Positions 36,201 to 44,800 of a DNA stretch of 64,000 nt are shown here, piece after piece. The stretch's first letter is position 1; each line of letters begins with the position of its first letter. Source of the stretch: Flocculibacter collagenilyticus (GTDB lineage Bacteria; Pseudomonadota; Gammaproteobacteria; Enterobacterales; Alteromonadaceae); NCBI RefSeq assembly GCF_016469335.1, contig NZ_CP059888.1, positions 3,361,899 to 3,425,898 of the forward strand, read 5' to 3'. Made by a program: the position numbers and the translations under genes. The notes beneath the pieces are model-generated. The model did not search any database. It saw nothing but the letters and a program-made list of their open reading frames with translations, and had not been told where the DNA came from.

Positions 36201-36382
36201 CGAAAGGTAAAGTATTTACTTCACAGTACAGCAATATTCAGTTAATCGATGGTACTATCGACCCTGACACTGGTAAGTATGTATATGATGGTTTAGGTAC
36301 TGATAATGTAGCTAACTGGGATGAGTTCAAAGCAGAACAATCTACTTGGCGCTTAAAAGTGGGTGTTAGATACAGATTCTAA
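33236..36382 (+). CDS. Oar-type TonB-dependent receptor with carboxypeptidase-like N-terminal domain
   Basis: 1048 residues. A signal peptide (1-26, ending AMA) precedes a carboxypeptidase-regulatory-like beta-sandwich (about 30-115; ALRGKISTPSGQPAANTKI). Next is a TonB-box-like IERIEVTA, the plug (about 120-250; YNSITVDGIGQNDDFG, and AKVSNFSGALINAVTKSGTN), then a large beta-barrel ending in VGVRYRF. It belongs to the Oar/OmpA-like group that imports large substrates or takes part in adhesion. An AGGA site is 8 bases before the ATG. A strong terminator follows. Codons are relatively T-rich and uniform, as in highly expressed genes. Confidence 0.92.
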   Translation: MKTMLKRSALCLAVAAALGSSSIAMASDTSSALRGKISTPSGQPAANTKIIITHIPSGTTRELETNDSGSFMAKGLRVGGPYQITVDSDTYKDQQFQDVFLTLGKTKKLNTTLEAHIDIERIEVTAQVPSFASAGGSSYFGEDAIKNTPTFNRDLKEIVRNNPLAVSIPGNDQELSVAGTNPRYNSITVDGIGQNDDFGLNTSGYPTQRSPISIDAIEQLSIETSPFNAKVSNFSGALINAVTKSGTNEMFGSLFYETMNDSLAGTATYDDQGIYKEVELDFEETTFGGTLGGALIKDELFFFVSAESYESPTAVEWGPAGSNAPNQTDITESDLTKVQNIARDVYGVDAGDWDLAPSEEDEKLLVKLDWNINDYHRSSFTYQYNKGNMTRNVTSAPFELRLSSHWYNKEETLNNFALQLYSDWTDEFSTQIGATLKSVETVQAASNLGFGDVKVETESGDVSFGPDQYRHANALENDTLTLNFDAEYLLDDHSISFGYQFKSLEVFNLFVDGSLGVWVFESIEDFENRKASDFNYKNAYTNQVNDGAAEFTRKEHALYVQDEWVATDDLTLTFGMRYEMLNSSDSPTFNQNALDRTGYANTENLDGLGIFLPRFGFNYMFNDELTLRGGIGRYTGGQPTVWVSNGYSNDGVTIVDMDERDAPSVLEGVDITSIPQAAQDALVQGNGSTNFVDPDFNLPNDWRVQLAADYNFESGYNWSNELLYVKKEDAAFWVDASLKDEFKVGTTADGGRSLYNDPTGRTYDIMLTNAEDSGRSIIFSSSLAKNFDNGFNMNMSYTHQDITEANPGTSSTAKSNYRYNVALDRNQPLVGTAAYEIKHRFVLSVGYETELFDGYKTTTNLFFERRSGKPISYVMDGTRVTIDGNRINDPYDLVSPGLTGDYLVPYIPVANDPNVIYSSPEAEAEILAAVQNLGLSGYAGGYLPKNVIRTPWTNTLDFSFQQEIPGFMEDHKGTIYFTIDNLLNLIDSSKGKVFTSQYSNIQLIDGTIDPDTGKYVYDGLGTDNVANWDEFKAEQSTWRLKVGVRYRF

Positions 36383-36410
36383 TATCAGCTATTTAGCCTA
36401 GCTATTTGAA

Positions 36411-36436
36411 AAACCTGCCTTTTGGCAGGTTTTTTT
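36411..36436 (+). terminator. Intrinsic terminator after the Oar-type receptor
   Basis: Stem AAACCTGCC (36411-36419) and GGCAGGTTT (36424-36432) with a TTTT loop, followed by a run of T to 36436. The A-run on the left gives the reverse strand a T-run too, so it may also stop the convergent regulator gene. Confidence 0.92.
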
Positions 36437-36447
36437 ATATCTGTTAT

Positions 36448-37449
36448 TTAACCTTCGTCATATTCTTGCTGCGCAATAAACAGCTTATCTCGCACCATTT
36501 TTCGGTATTGCTTAGGAGAAATACTAACCAGTTTTTTGAATAGCCTTGAAAAGTAAGCGGCGTCTAAAAAGCCGGTGTGTTCTGCGATGGCTTCGATGGT
36601 GAGGTTAGTGGCACGCAATAATTCTCGTGCTTTTTGCATTTTCACTTCTCTAAGCCAGTTAAGTGGTGTCATCCCTGTCGATTGCTTAAAACGCCTGCTA
36701 AATGTGCGCTCAGACATGCCTACCTGTTCGCTCCAGCGCTTTTGCGAAAAATCTTCATTCCAACATGACATCGCCCACTCTTGTGCTGCGATTATTTCTT
36801 CATCATGATGCTGTAAACCACCTTTTGTAAAATAAGGCTGCTCGAAGATACGATTTATCTCGTGAGAAAAGTGACGCTCAACAATGCCTGCTATGTGCTG
36901 ACCGTAACGCTCACGAATCAGATAAAGTACTAAATCCGAAAGCGAGTTAATACTCCCAGCACAGTACAAACCTTTAGCATGCGTAATAAATTGATGGGTG
37001 TTTAATTCAACGTTAGGATAAAAACGTTTAAAGTGCTCAAAGTAATACCAATGGGTAGTTGCCACTAAGCCATTGAGTAACCCTAACTCTGCCAAAAAAC
37101 ATACACTTGTACCCGTGGCCACAATTCTTGCGCCACCACTGTACTGTTTGCTCAGCCATTCTCTTAATTCTGGGTTACGTTTTACCCCAACCCTCGGGTT
37201 GCCCCACATCGGTGCGACTACAATTAAGTCACATTGCACGTCATCATGATAAGCATGATCTGCATATAACTTAATACCGCCATGGCCCTTTACCAGCCCT
37301 TGCTGCTGTGAAAAGGTGCAAATATTTGAAGGGTCAATTGACTGGCGGTGGCTGCGCGCAAGATCTTCAGCAGCTTGCCACATTTCTGTCGGCCCACTTA
37401 CGCCAGTGACCAGCATCTGTTCAAATAAAGGAAAAGCAATCGTCAACAT
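36448..37449 (-). CDS. GlxA-type AraC family transcriptional regulator
   Basis: 333 residues. The N-terminal DJ-1/PfpI-like domain (about 1-200) has the GTSVCFLAELGLL nucleophile-elbow equivalent; in regulators this domain senses rather than catalyses. The C-terminal domain (about 225-325) has two AraC helix-turn-helices: WSEQVGMSERTFSRRFKQSTGMTPLNWL and IEAIAEHTGFLDAAYFSRLFKK. The start lies about 100 bases from the divergent fabY start, so it may control fabY; that is inference from position only. The ribosome site is weak. Confidence 0.9.
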   Translation of the reverse strand: MLTIAFPLFEQMLVTGVSGPTEMWQAAEDLARSHRQSIDPSNICTFSQQQGLVKGHGGIKLYADHAYHDDVQCDLIVVAPMWGNPRVGVKRNPELREWLSKQYSGGARIVATGTSVCFLAELGLLNGLVATTHWYYFEHFKRFYPNVELNTHQFITHAKGLYCAGSINSLSDLVLYLIRERYGQHIAGIVERHFSHEINRIFEQPYFTKGGLQHHDEEIIAAQEWAMSCWNEDFSQKRWSEQVGMSERTFSRRFKQSTGMTPLNWLREVKMQKARELLRATNLTIEAIAEHTGFLDAAYFSRLFKKLVSISPKQYRKMVRDKLFIAQQEYDEG

Positions 37450-37547
37450 GGCTGAATTGTCATAGATTAAGGCTGAAATGTCCAGTGCGGCTTGCCTGTT
37501 TCTCCTCTACACTGCTCTTCATAAAAAAGATATGGAGTTATTTTTCA

Positions 37548-39404
37548 ATGAACAAGTTACCTGTCATCGTGTCTATGGGTGGTATTAATGCCGCTGGCCG
37601 AACCTCTTTTCATCATGCTTACCGCCGCTTAGTTAACGAGGTATTAGACGATGAAACGATGCAATCTACTTGGCAAGATTTAGCACGACTGATGAAGCTT
37701 GAACAAACTGAATTAACTCAAGAGACTATTCAAAAAATTAAAGACGGTACGCTTATTCGTCGTATAGAGTCTCAACACTTCGACCCTGCTAATGTTTACT
37801 ATCAACGATCTGCATCGTTACATCATGAGAACGGTTTCGAATTCAGCTTGAAAAAACGCCAACTTCCCGAAGTTATTCCAACCGAATGGCAAATCACTGA
37901 GTTAGATGATGGAATGGTGTCAGTGAACTGCCCAGAACACGTAGATGTGTTATTGCCAGGACATTACAAAATGGAAGTTTCAAGTGCAGGACAGCTACCT
38001 AGCGGCTTTGATCCAAGTCAGTATTACCATTCTAAATATCATCCGCGTGGACTGACCATGACCGTGTTTGGCGCGTCAGATGCGCTACAAAGCATGGGGA
38101 TTGAGTGGGATACCGTCATGGATAACATTAATCCAGACTTAGTCTCTGTTTATGCTGGCACAGCTGTATTCCAAGCAGATGAATATGGTGCTGGTGGTTT
38201 ATATCAAAATCCGCTTAATGGTAGCCGTATTAGCTCGAAAATGATGCCGCTCTCACTGCCGGAAATGGCTGCAGATTTTATCAACAGCTACATTGTAAAT
38301 AGCGTTGGTAACACGGGAACTAATGTTGGTGCATGTGCCACATTTTTATATAACCTACGCCAAGGTGTAAACGACATACAAAGTGGCCGCGCTCGCGTTG
38401 CTATAGTTGGTAGTTCAGAAGCGCCTGTCGTGCCTGAGATTATGGAAGGCTTTTCAGTCATGGGCGCATTAGCCACTGATAAAAACTTGAATAAGCTAGA
38501 TGGCACTGACAATGTGAATAATCGTCGTGCATGTCGCCCATTTTCAGATAACGCAGGCTTTACAATGGCCGAGTCTGCACAGTTCTTTATTTTAATGGAT
38601 GACGAACTGGCCGTTAAATTAGGAGCAAATATTCTTGGCTCAGTGCCTGATGTATTTGTAAATGCTGATGCAAATAAGAAGTCTATTTCAGGCCCTGGTG
38701 TGGGTAACTATATTACGATGGCAAAAGCCACAGGGTTAGCCAAACGCATTCTGGGTGAAGATGGCTTACAACGTACGTTTGTTCAAGCGCACGGTACTGG
38801 CACCCCTCAAAACCGCGTAAGTGAGTCTCACATTCTTAACCAAGTAGCTGAAACGTACGGCATTAAAAATTGGAGTGTGACTGCAATGAAAGCCTATGTC
38901 GGCCATTCATTAGGCCCGGCTGCTGCTGACCAGTTAGCACCCACATTAGGGGTATGGCAACACGGTTATATTCCTGGCATCAAAACCATTGAATATGTCG
39001 CTGATGATGTAATTCAAGATAACCTTAACATCTTAATCGATCATCATTATGTGGGTGAGAAAGGCAGTGAAATGCTTGCCGCAATTGTTAACTCGAAAGG
39101 GTTTGGCGGTAATAATGCTTCGGCACTTGTACTTTCTCCTGCACAAACCGAAACCATGCTTACGCGCAAACACGGTGAGAAAGCCATGGCAGAGTGGCAA
39201 CAGAAAAATCAGCATGTATCCGCTACCGCAAAGCAATATGATGAAAAGGCAATAAATGAAGGCATTGAAGTTGTTTACCAGTTTGGCGAGCAAGTAATGA
39301 CTGAGCAGGATGTCGCTATAGATAAGGAAAAACTGAGCTTAACTAAGTTTAAAAACAATATCGATTTGTCGTTCCAAGATAGTTTTTCGGCGTTTCTCGA
39401 TTAG
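37548..39404 (+). CDS. fabY: FabY-type beta-ketoacyl-ACP synthase
   Basis: 618 residues from the ATG at 37548, 9 bases after a GGAG site. The start MNKLPVIVSMGGINAAGRTSFHH matches FabY of Pseudomonas (PA5174 type). The thiolase-fold residues are complete: Cys263 in NVGACATF, the first His in QAHGTGTPQNR, the second His in AYVGHSLGPAAADQ. FabY-type enzymes begin fatty-acid synthesis by condensing acetyl-CoA with malonyl-ACP, taking the place of FabH. An AraC/GlxA regulator is divergent. Roughly 150 N-terminal residues precede the usual ketosynthase core. Confidence 0.88.
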   Translation: MNKLPVIVSMGGINAAGRTSFHHAYRRLVNEVLDDETMQSTWQDLARLMKLEQTELTQETIQKIKDGTLIRRIESQHFDPANVYYQRSASLHHENGFEFSLKKRQLPEVIPTEWQITELDDGMVSVNCPEHVDVLLPGHYKMEVSSAGQLPSGFDPSQYYHSKYHPRGLTMTVFGASDALQSMGIEWDTVMDNINPDLVSVYAGTAVFQADEYGAGGLYQNPLNGSRISSKMMPLSLPEMAADFINSYIVNSVGNTGTNVGACATFLYNLRQGVNDIQSGRARVAIVGSSEAPVVPEIMEGFSVMGALATDKNLNKLDGTDNVNNRRACRPFSDNAGFTMAESAQFFILMDDELAVKLGANILGSVPDVFVNADANKKSISGPGVGNYITMAKATGLAKRILGEDGLQRTFVQAHGTGTPQNRVSESHILNQVAETYGIKNWSVTAMKAYVGHSLGPAAADQLAPTLGVWQHGYIPGIKTIEYVADDVIQDNLNILIDHHYVGEKGSEMLAAIVNSKGFGGNNASALVLSPAQTETMLTRKHGEKAMAEWQQKNQHVSATAKQYDEKAINEGIEVVYQFGEQVMTEQDVAIDKEKLSLTKFKNNIDLSFQDSFSAFLD

Positions 39405-39441
39405 TTTGAGCTCAACTATTCAACAACTCACTAGATGTATC

Positions 39442-39493
39442 AAGTCGCAATGTGGCTGTGTTTAGCGCCCAGTCTCATTTATTGCGACTTTTA
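39442..39493. terminator. Long-loop inverted repeat between fabY and the GFA gene
   Basis: Arms AAGTCGCAAT (39442-39451) and ATTGCGACTT (39481-39490) pair perfectly, with a 29-base loop. A short T-run overlaps the right arm. It lies between convergent genes and may stop both. Confidence 0.45.
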
Positions 39494-39494
39494 C

Positions 39495-39941
39495 CTATTT
39501 GATTTTATTTGGGCGTGCTATTGCATCTTTTAGCTGTTGCAAAGAAGGCATGGAATCATAATTCTCATTTGAAGATGTAAAGTGATCCCAACCTGCTTTT
39601 GATTGCGTGCATAAATGAGCTGTTACCTTTAATGTGGTGGTATCTTCCAATGCACCAGCTGGGATCCAGTAACCGCTGCCGTCACGCATTTCATTCGGGG
39701 TTGGGCTACCGCAATATTTACAAAAGTCTGAGCGATAGCCAGAGTCTTTGATATATGAAGAGACAGCCCCTTGCCCACTCAGCCATTGAAACCCACCAGT
39801 GGTAACCAAAACACCTGAATTGCACGCAGAGCCAGTAACTTTACGGCATAAGCTACAATGGCATTGATATATATTGGTTGTTGTCGTTGTATTTTCATCT
39901 ATTTCAAATGCAACTTCACCACATAGACATTGTCCACGCAT
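39495..39941 (-). CDS. GFA/CENP-V family zinc-binding protein
   Basis: 148 residues, one GFA (glutathione-dependent formaldehyde-activating-like) domain. Zinc ligands: CLCG at the start, CHCSLCRK near 29-36, then CKYCGSP near 95. The fold carries one or two zinc ions; most bacterial members have no proven activity. It follows the glycosyltransferase gene by 25 bases and is probably the last gene of a PAP2-glycosyltransferase-GFA operon. Any link to the lipid or sugar substrate of its neighbours is unknown. Confidence 0.85.
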   Translation of the reverse strand: MRGQCLCGEVAFEIDENTTTTTNIYQCHCSLCRKVTGSACNSGVLVTTGGFQWLSGQGAVSSYIKDSGYRSDFCKYCGSPTPNEMRDGSGYWIPAGALEDTTTLKVTAHLCTQSKAGWDHFTSSNENYDSMPSLQQLKDAIARPNKIK

Positions 39942-39966
39942 GATTAGTCCTTCTCACAAGCTGTAT

Positions 39967-41193
39967 TTATATTACTCGTTTGATGCTAAAGGAATTATTA
40001 CTCTGATGGAAGGGTTGAACCGTGTCATTCGTCACCGTCTTATGAGCTGCTTGATCGGTATATTGAGCATCTTGATACCGTTGCCATAATCGATTACTTA
40101 AGTGTTCCGCTTTGTCCCAATCACCTTCTTGTAGCCAATGAACTACTTCATAAGCCACATTTGGCCAAAGCATATGGTGACGAGCCCTCTTGTTTCCGTT
40201 GAAATTCCCAGACTGTTTAGGTTGTTTCAAAGCATGTTCACGTAGCCAAGCACCAATAATCTGGCTATTAATGTTGGTTGTTGTATTAGCAACGTCTAGC
40301 CGATTCAAAGCTTCAGCATTAGATAATTGCTCTATTTGTCCTGCCAGTGGCCGTGTAAGTATAGGTAAGCCAAGATGTAAACACTCGCTAATTAGCTCAA
40401 ACCCTGTATTGCAAATCACTCCACTTGCTTGTTTTAAATCTTCCTTAAAGCCATGATAACAAGCTGTCCTTAAAGCGACATTCCTGCTTGTTTGATTACT
40501 TAGCTCCGAACTATATTGCCGAAATTGATACTCAGGTAATTGATTAAGTTGTTGTGTAACCCATTTCTGATCTTCAAATGGCAAATATACAAGATAAAAA
40601 GGTTCATCTTCTGGTGATTGCTTATATATTGTTTCGTGGTTATTACACCTATTCGCTGCGGTGCTAGACAATGTGGTATCGATAATAGGTGGTAAAATGT
40701 TGTTAGCAAAGCGGTGCCAGTGTAACCCCATTGGAATATCAGCAGGTGCAAAGTACTTTAAAATCGTTTCAGCTAACAAATTGCTTCCGGCTCTGGGCGT
40801 TTGGCTTCCAAATGCGTATTGATGCCCCAACCCAAGCACACGCTTGTTGTTCAGCTTTCCTGCCCACGCCGTCACCGGCTCAAAATCCGTAATTATAAGA
40901 TCATACTGACTCACATCTAGCGTGCGAACATCATGAAAAAACTGAGTCAGACTATTGTTCCACCATGTTTTAAAATAGCGAACTTGGCCTTCTTCAACCG
41001 TAAATGTTAATCCTTTTCGATACATATAGTCACCAAATACCTGCATATCGAACAGCTTTTCTGGCTCACGTCCTGAAAACAAGAATGTTACTTCAATCCC
41101 TTGATTGGCAAGCTCTTGCGCCATGACTCTACTCCGTGAAATATGGCCATTGCCTGTTGCTTGCACTCCGTATAAAATTTTCATGTAATTCAT
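39967..41193 (-). CDS. MJ1255/VC2487 family glycosyltransferase
   Basis: 408 residues of GT-B type. The N-terminal Rossmann half has YGVQATGNGHISRSRVMAQEL, where the GNGH loop is typical of MurG-like enzymes. ITDFEPVTAWAG follows. The donor-binding half has VICNTGFELISECLHLGLPILTRPLAGQIEQLSNAEAL. The family name comes from the archaeal and Vibrio members; the acceptor is unknown. GGGGAG lies 8 bases before the ATG. It follows a PAP2 phosphatase gene by 32 bases, which suggests glycosylation or turnover of a polyprenyl or lipid carrier (inference). Confidence 0.87.
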   Translation of the reverse strand: MNYMKILYGVQATGNGHISRSRVMAQELANQGIEVTFLFSGREPEKLFDMQVFGDYMYRKGLTFTVEEGQVRYFKTWWNNSLTQFFHDVRTLDVSQYDLIITDFEPVTAWAGKLNNKRVLGLGHQYAFGSQTPRAGSNLLAETILKYFAPADIPMGLHWHRFANNILPPIIDTTLSSTAANRCNNHETIYKQSPEDEPFYLVYLPFEDQKWVTQQLNQLPEYQFRQYSSELSNQTSRNVALRTACYHGFKEDLKQASGVICNTGFELISECLHLGLPILTRPLAGQIEQLSNAEALNRLDVANTTTNINSQIIGAWLREHALKQPKQSGNFNGNKRARHHMLWPNVAYEVVHWLQEGDWDKAEHLSNRLWQRYQDAQYTDQAAHKTVTNDTVQPFHQSNNSFSIKRVI

Positions 41194-41225
41194 TACGCTA
41201 ACTCCCCGCTATTTTGGCCTATACA

Positions 41226-41747
41226 CTAAATCAACATTAACGCACTTAACGCAATCACACTGCCTAGTATGGCGCCAGCGATAATATCTGTGATGAAATG
41301 AACCCCCAACACCACTCTAGACACACCTACCCCACCAGCCCACAAATATAGAAAAATACTGGCATGAGGAAAAAAGTAACTTGAAATACCGGCAAACAGG
41401 AATGCTGCCATCGTATGCCCAGAGGGAAAGCTAAAATGATCGGAAGCGCAAATAATGCTATTAAAATATGGGATCACATCTGCGGGACGGCGGCGCTTTA
41501 ACGTATTTTTTAGCGCAACATACAAACAGCGCTCAAATACAAATGCAAAGCCTACAGTTAGCATGTAAAGGTAAGCGTCAGCGGGCCATATTAACCAGCA
41601 TAATAGAGGTATCACCACTTGCAAATAACCGTCTCCACTTCGGGATATGGCACAGGTAAACCGCATTAAGCTAGGGTATAACCTTAATTTATAACATTTA
41701 CGGGTTACATTTAGATCAAAGCGATACAGATCACTGATCATGTTCAT
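41226..41747 (-). CDS. PAP2 family membrane phosphatase
   Basis: 173 residues, five to six membrane helices. The phosphatase signature is complete: motif 1 KNTLKRRRP, motif 2 FPSGHT, motif 3 SRVVLGVHFITD with the nucleophile His. The family removes phosphate from lipid pyrophosphates such as undecaprenyl pyrophosphate or from phosphatidic acid. GGGGGA lies 5 bases before the ATG. It leads the three-gene operon with the VC2487-type glycosyltransferase and GFA protein. Confidence 0.9.
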   Translation of the reverse strand: MNMISDLYRFDLNVTRKCYKLRLYPSLMRFTCAISRSGDGYLQVVIPLLCWLIWPADAYLYMLTVGFAFVFERCLYVALKNTLKRRRPADVIPYFNSIICASDHFSFPSGHTMAAFLFAGISSYFFPHASIFLYLWAGGVGVSRVVLGVHFITDIIAGAILGSVIALSALMLI

Positions 41748-41887
41748 TTCATCCCCCTAAGTTATCGAGCTGTGATATCAGTAACAGGCTAGAACATCAC
41801 CAAAGTTTTATAGCAGTGTAGAAATGCGGTATGACAGTAAAGTGGCAAACAGATGTCGCTTTTATGAAGGCTGAACTACCACTTTAT

Positions 41888-44800
41888 TTAAGGTGGTGGT
41901 GACCCCTTAATGATAGAAATATTGCGCATTAAGAGTGGAATTAACCCCAGTACTGCGGTCATCAATCCAATAATGGTTTCGTACGCTTCAGTGGCTGAAT
42001 ATAAGATAAAGGCAAACAGTATAAAAATAGTCATAAAGATTGGAATGCGAATGTATTTCCAAGAACTGTTTTTCGCTAACTCAATCCATTCTTGTACTTC
42101 TTCATACCGTTCTGCTGAATAAATAAAGTTTTTAAATCCTCGACTACCAATGCTCCAATGCCCACGATTAACAATATAACCACGGCGAATTAAATGCTCT
42201 AATGCTTCATGATTAAGCGGATTCGCCATATGCTGATTCGCTAATTGATAAAGCAGTAAACGCTCATCTTTAGTGCAAATCTCCCAACGATAACGATACA
42301 CAGCCCCTGCTTTTTCAGTAAAAAACTCCACCACTTCATCAATTGTCCAATATTTATCTAGCAATCGCTTAAACTCTGCAAGATGAGAAGGCGACTGTTC
42401 AATGTCAGCAAAACACATTTCTTCTTTATCCACATAGTCTGAAAAGTACGCATTACGTTCAGTGGCGGATAACTTAAAGCACAAATGAAAGTGTATAAAT
42501 TCTCGTTCATAACGTTTTAATTCTGGCCAGCTAATACACTCTCTTTTAATCACTGAATATAAGTTAACGGGAAACTCTTCCGTTTCTGGATGTGCTGGAT
42601 ACCAGTCATAAAACTTTGTAAAACGGGTAAATAAATTAGACCAACGCATTACCTCACTTGCACTTGCAAACTCTGACTGAGCATTATTAGGGTAAGCATC
42701 TTGATGGGTTAAACGAAATAGAGGCGACACATCAGCTAAAATTATCACTCGTAAATTTTCTTGCTTCAGTGCAAATTCGATAAACTCTAAGGCTTTTACT
42801 CTAAACTGTGCATCAAAAGCAATTGCCCCTAAGTTTTTCATAATCAGTACTTTTTCATTTTTACTTTTCCCCCCTGCCGTAATTAACGCCAACTGATTAA
42901 GAATATGCGTTTTTAGGCGCAGCAACACATCCTCTTCTGAATGCTCCACTTGCGGCTCAGCGTTATTTAACGTGTAATCAATTGTCATATCGACAGGCTC
43001 TGTTAAAACTAATGACCCTTGCTTAATCTCGCTGCCACTTATTACTTGCTTGTTTCTTAGCTCAGACTGCAAATCCAATGGATAGGGAAAAACTAAATGA
43101 TGCTTGTTATGCGCTAGCAACCAATCAATATGCGCTCGTTGCGGACGTAAAATAAGTAACTGCTTGGCACTTTCTTTTTTCAGCTGATTAAAATGAATAG
43201 CGTCATCAAAGTTAGGCAATACATGTTCAAGTACCTCTTGCCCCATAAAGCGGCTAACAAATATTCTGCGAATGACATACCATAAAAATACCAGCACCAA
43301 TAAACCTACAATAACGATGAGCAGTAAATTGCTAAATACAGCTTCTAGAAAGATTAATGCGGGATAACTCGTTACCTTTATATTTAAGGTTTGATTTAAG
43401 TGGGGCTGTTGTAACAGCACATTTAGCAAAGCAGGTATAGGTAAGTCTACTCGAATTGCCTTTAATAACATGCTGTAAACAGGATAGTTTTTTGTGTAAC
43501 TGTCCTCTAATGACACCTCGTTATGGTTATCATTTTGGGCTGTTTGCCACAATAACGGCAGCTGCACAACCCAGCCGACTTGATATTTGCCATCATCGGC
43601 ATCTTGTCGATATTTTTCGCAAAAATTCACGCTGCCTTTTGCAAAGGTTACATCCCACAAAGGTGGTGTATGTAGTTTATAGTTGGCTTTTTCATCTCCT
43701 TTCGCACGACAAAAATATGATGAATACATTAAGATTTTTTGTGCATCTGACTTGGTGACACCAAGCGCACTATAGTAATTATTTCGTCGCGCTAATGTTG
43801 TGCCTATATCTTGTGTTAAGCGAATTGACTCGATTAATGCTGCATTTTTTATGTAAAACCCAAAAGCAGAGTGCGTTAGATAAAATGCAGGTACTGCACT
43901 GCTTATAATGAGTACGAGTCCTACATAGCGGGTATAAATATTAAAATAACTATGCTTCAGTACTTCTCTTGTGCTTGCGCCACGCTTTTGATTTTCTGGC
44001 TGTAAGCCAACAAGCACAGTTAACGACAATACAATGGCCAGTATGGTACTAATCAGCACCGTAGTACTTGAGGTGACAGACCGCTCAACAATCAGTGCGG
44101 TTAAACTCACCACAGCAAAGCCGTACATGCCCACATGCCGCAAACGCTTGCCTTTGACCAATAAGCTTCCTGCCATCCATAAATATATGAACAACCCCGC
44201 TAACCAAATAAACAACCTTAATAACAAGTTGTCGACAAAAAAAGTTACTAGTATTTGTATGCAGATAAGTAAAATGAGGCGATGATTAATGCGCGAAAGT
44301 TCATGCTGATTATTACGTAAATAAAGTAATACCGAACCCCAAGGTAATATGCTGATTGTGGCTCGTACAGCTACAATCAACAAAAATATAACCATTAAAA
44401 ACAAGCTAATGGCTGACATAATTAACAATAAATTATACAGCCGGATATCTTGTTTTTTATACATAATAGCAAGCATCCATGGCATTTCATTGTGCAATTT
44501 ACCAATAACCATCTGGTGCGAAACACCGCGATACATGCTGCTTAAGCTAATAGGGTGATTGCTTTTTGTCCATACTGCACTTTGTATTTCTGCTGCGTTA
44601 TTCGTCGACACATAAAAGTTTTCCACTAGGCTCATCTTGGTTTCAGTGTGATATAGCACCGTACCGCTTTGCCCTTCAAAAATGGTGAAAGAAAAGTTGC
44701 GCGGTAAAATAGTATCGCGCAATGACTGCAAAACCGTGCCAGCAGAAATAATAACGCTTCGCGACAGTTCTGCCGCCTTAATATCTGTTGCTGTTTTTAG

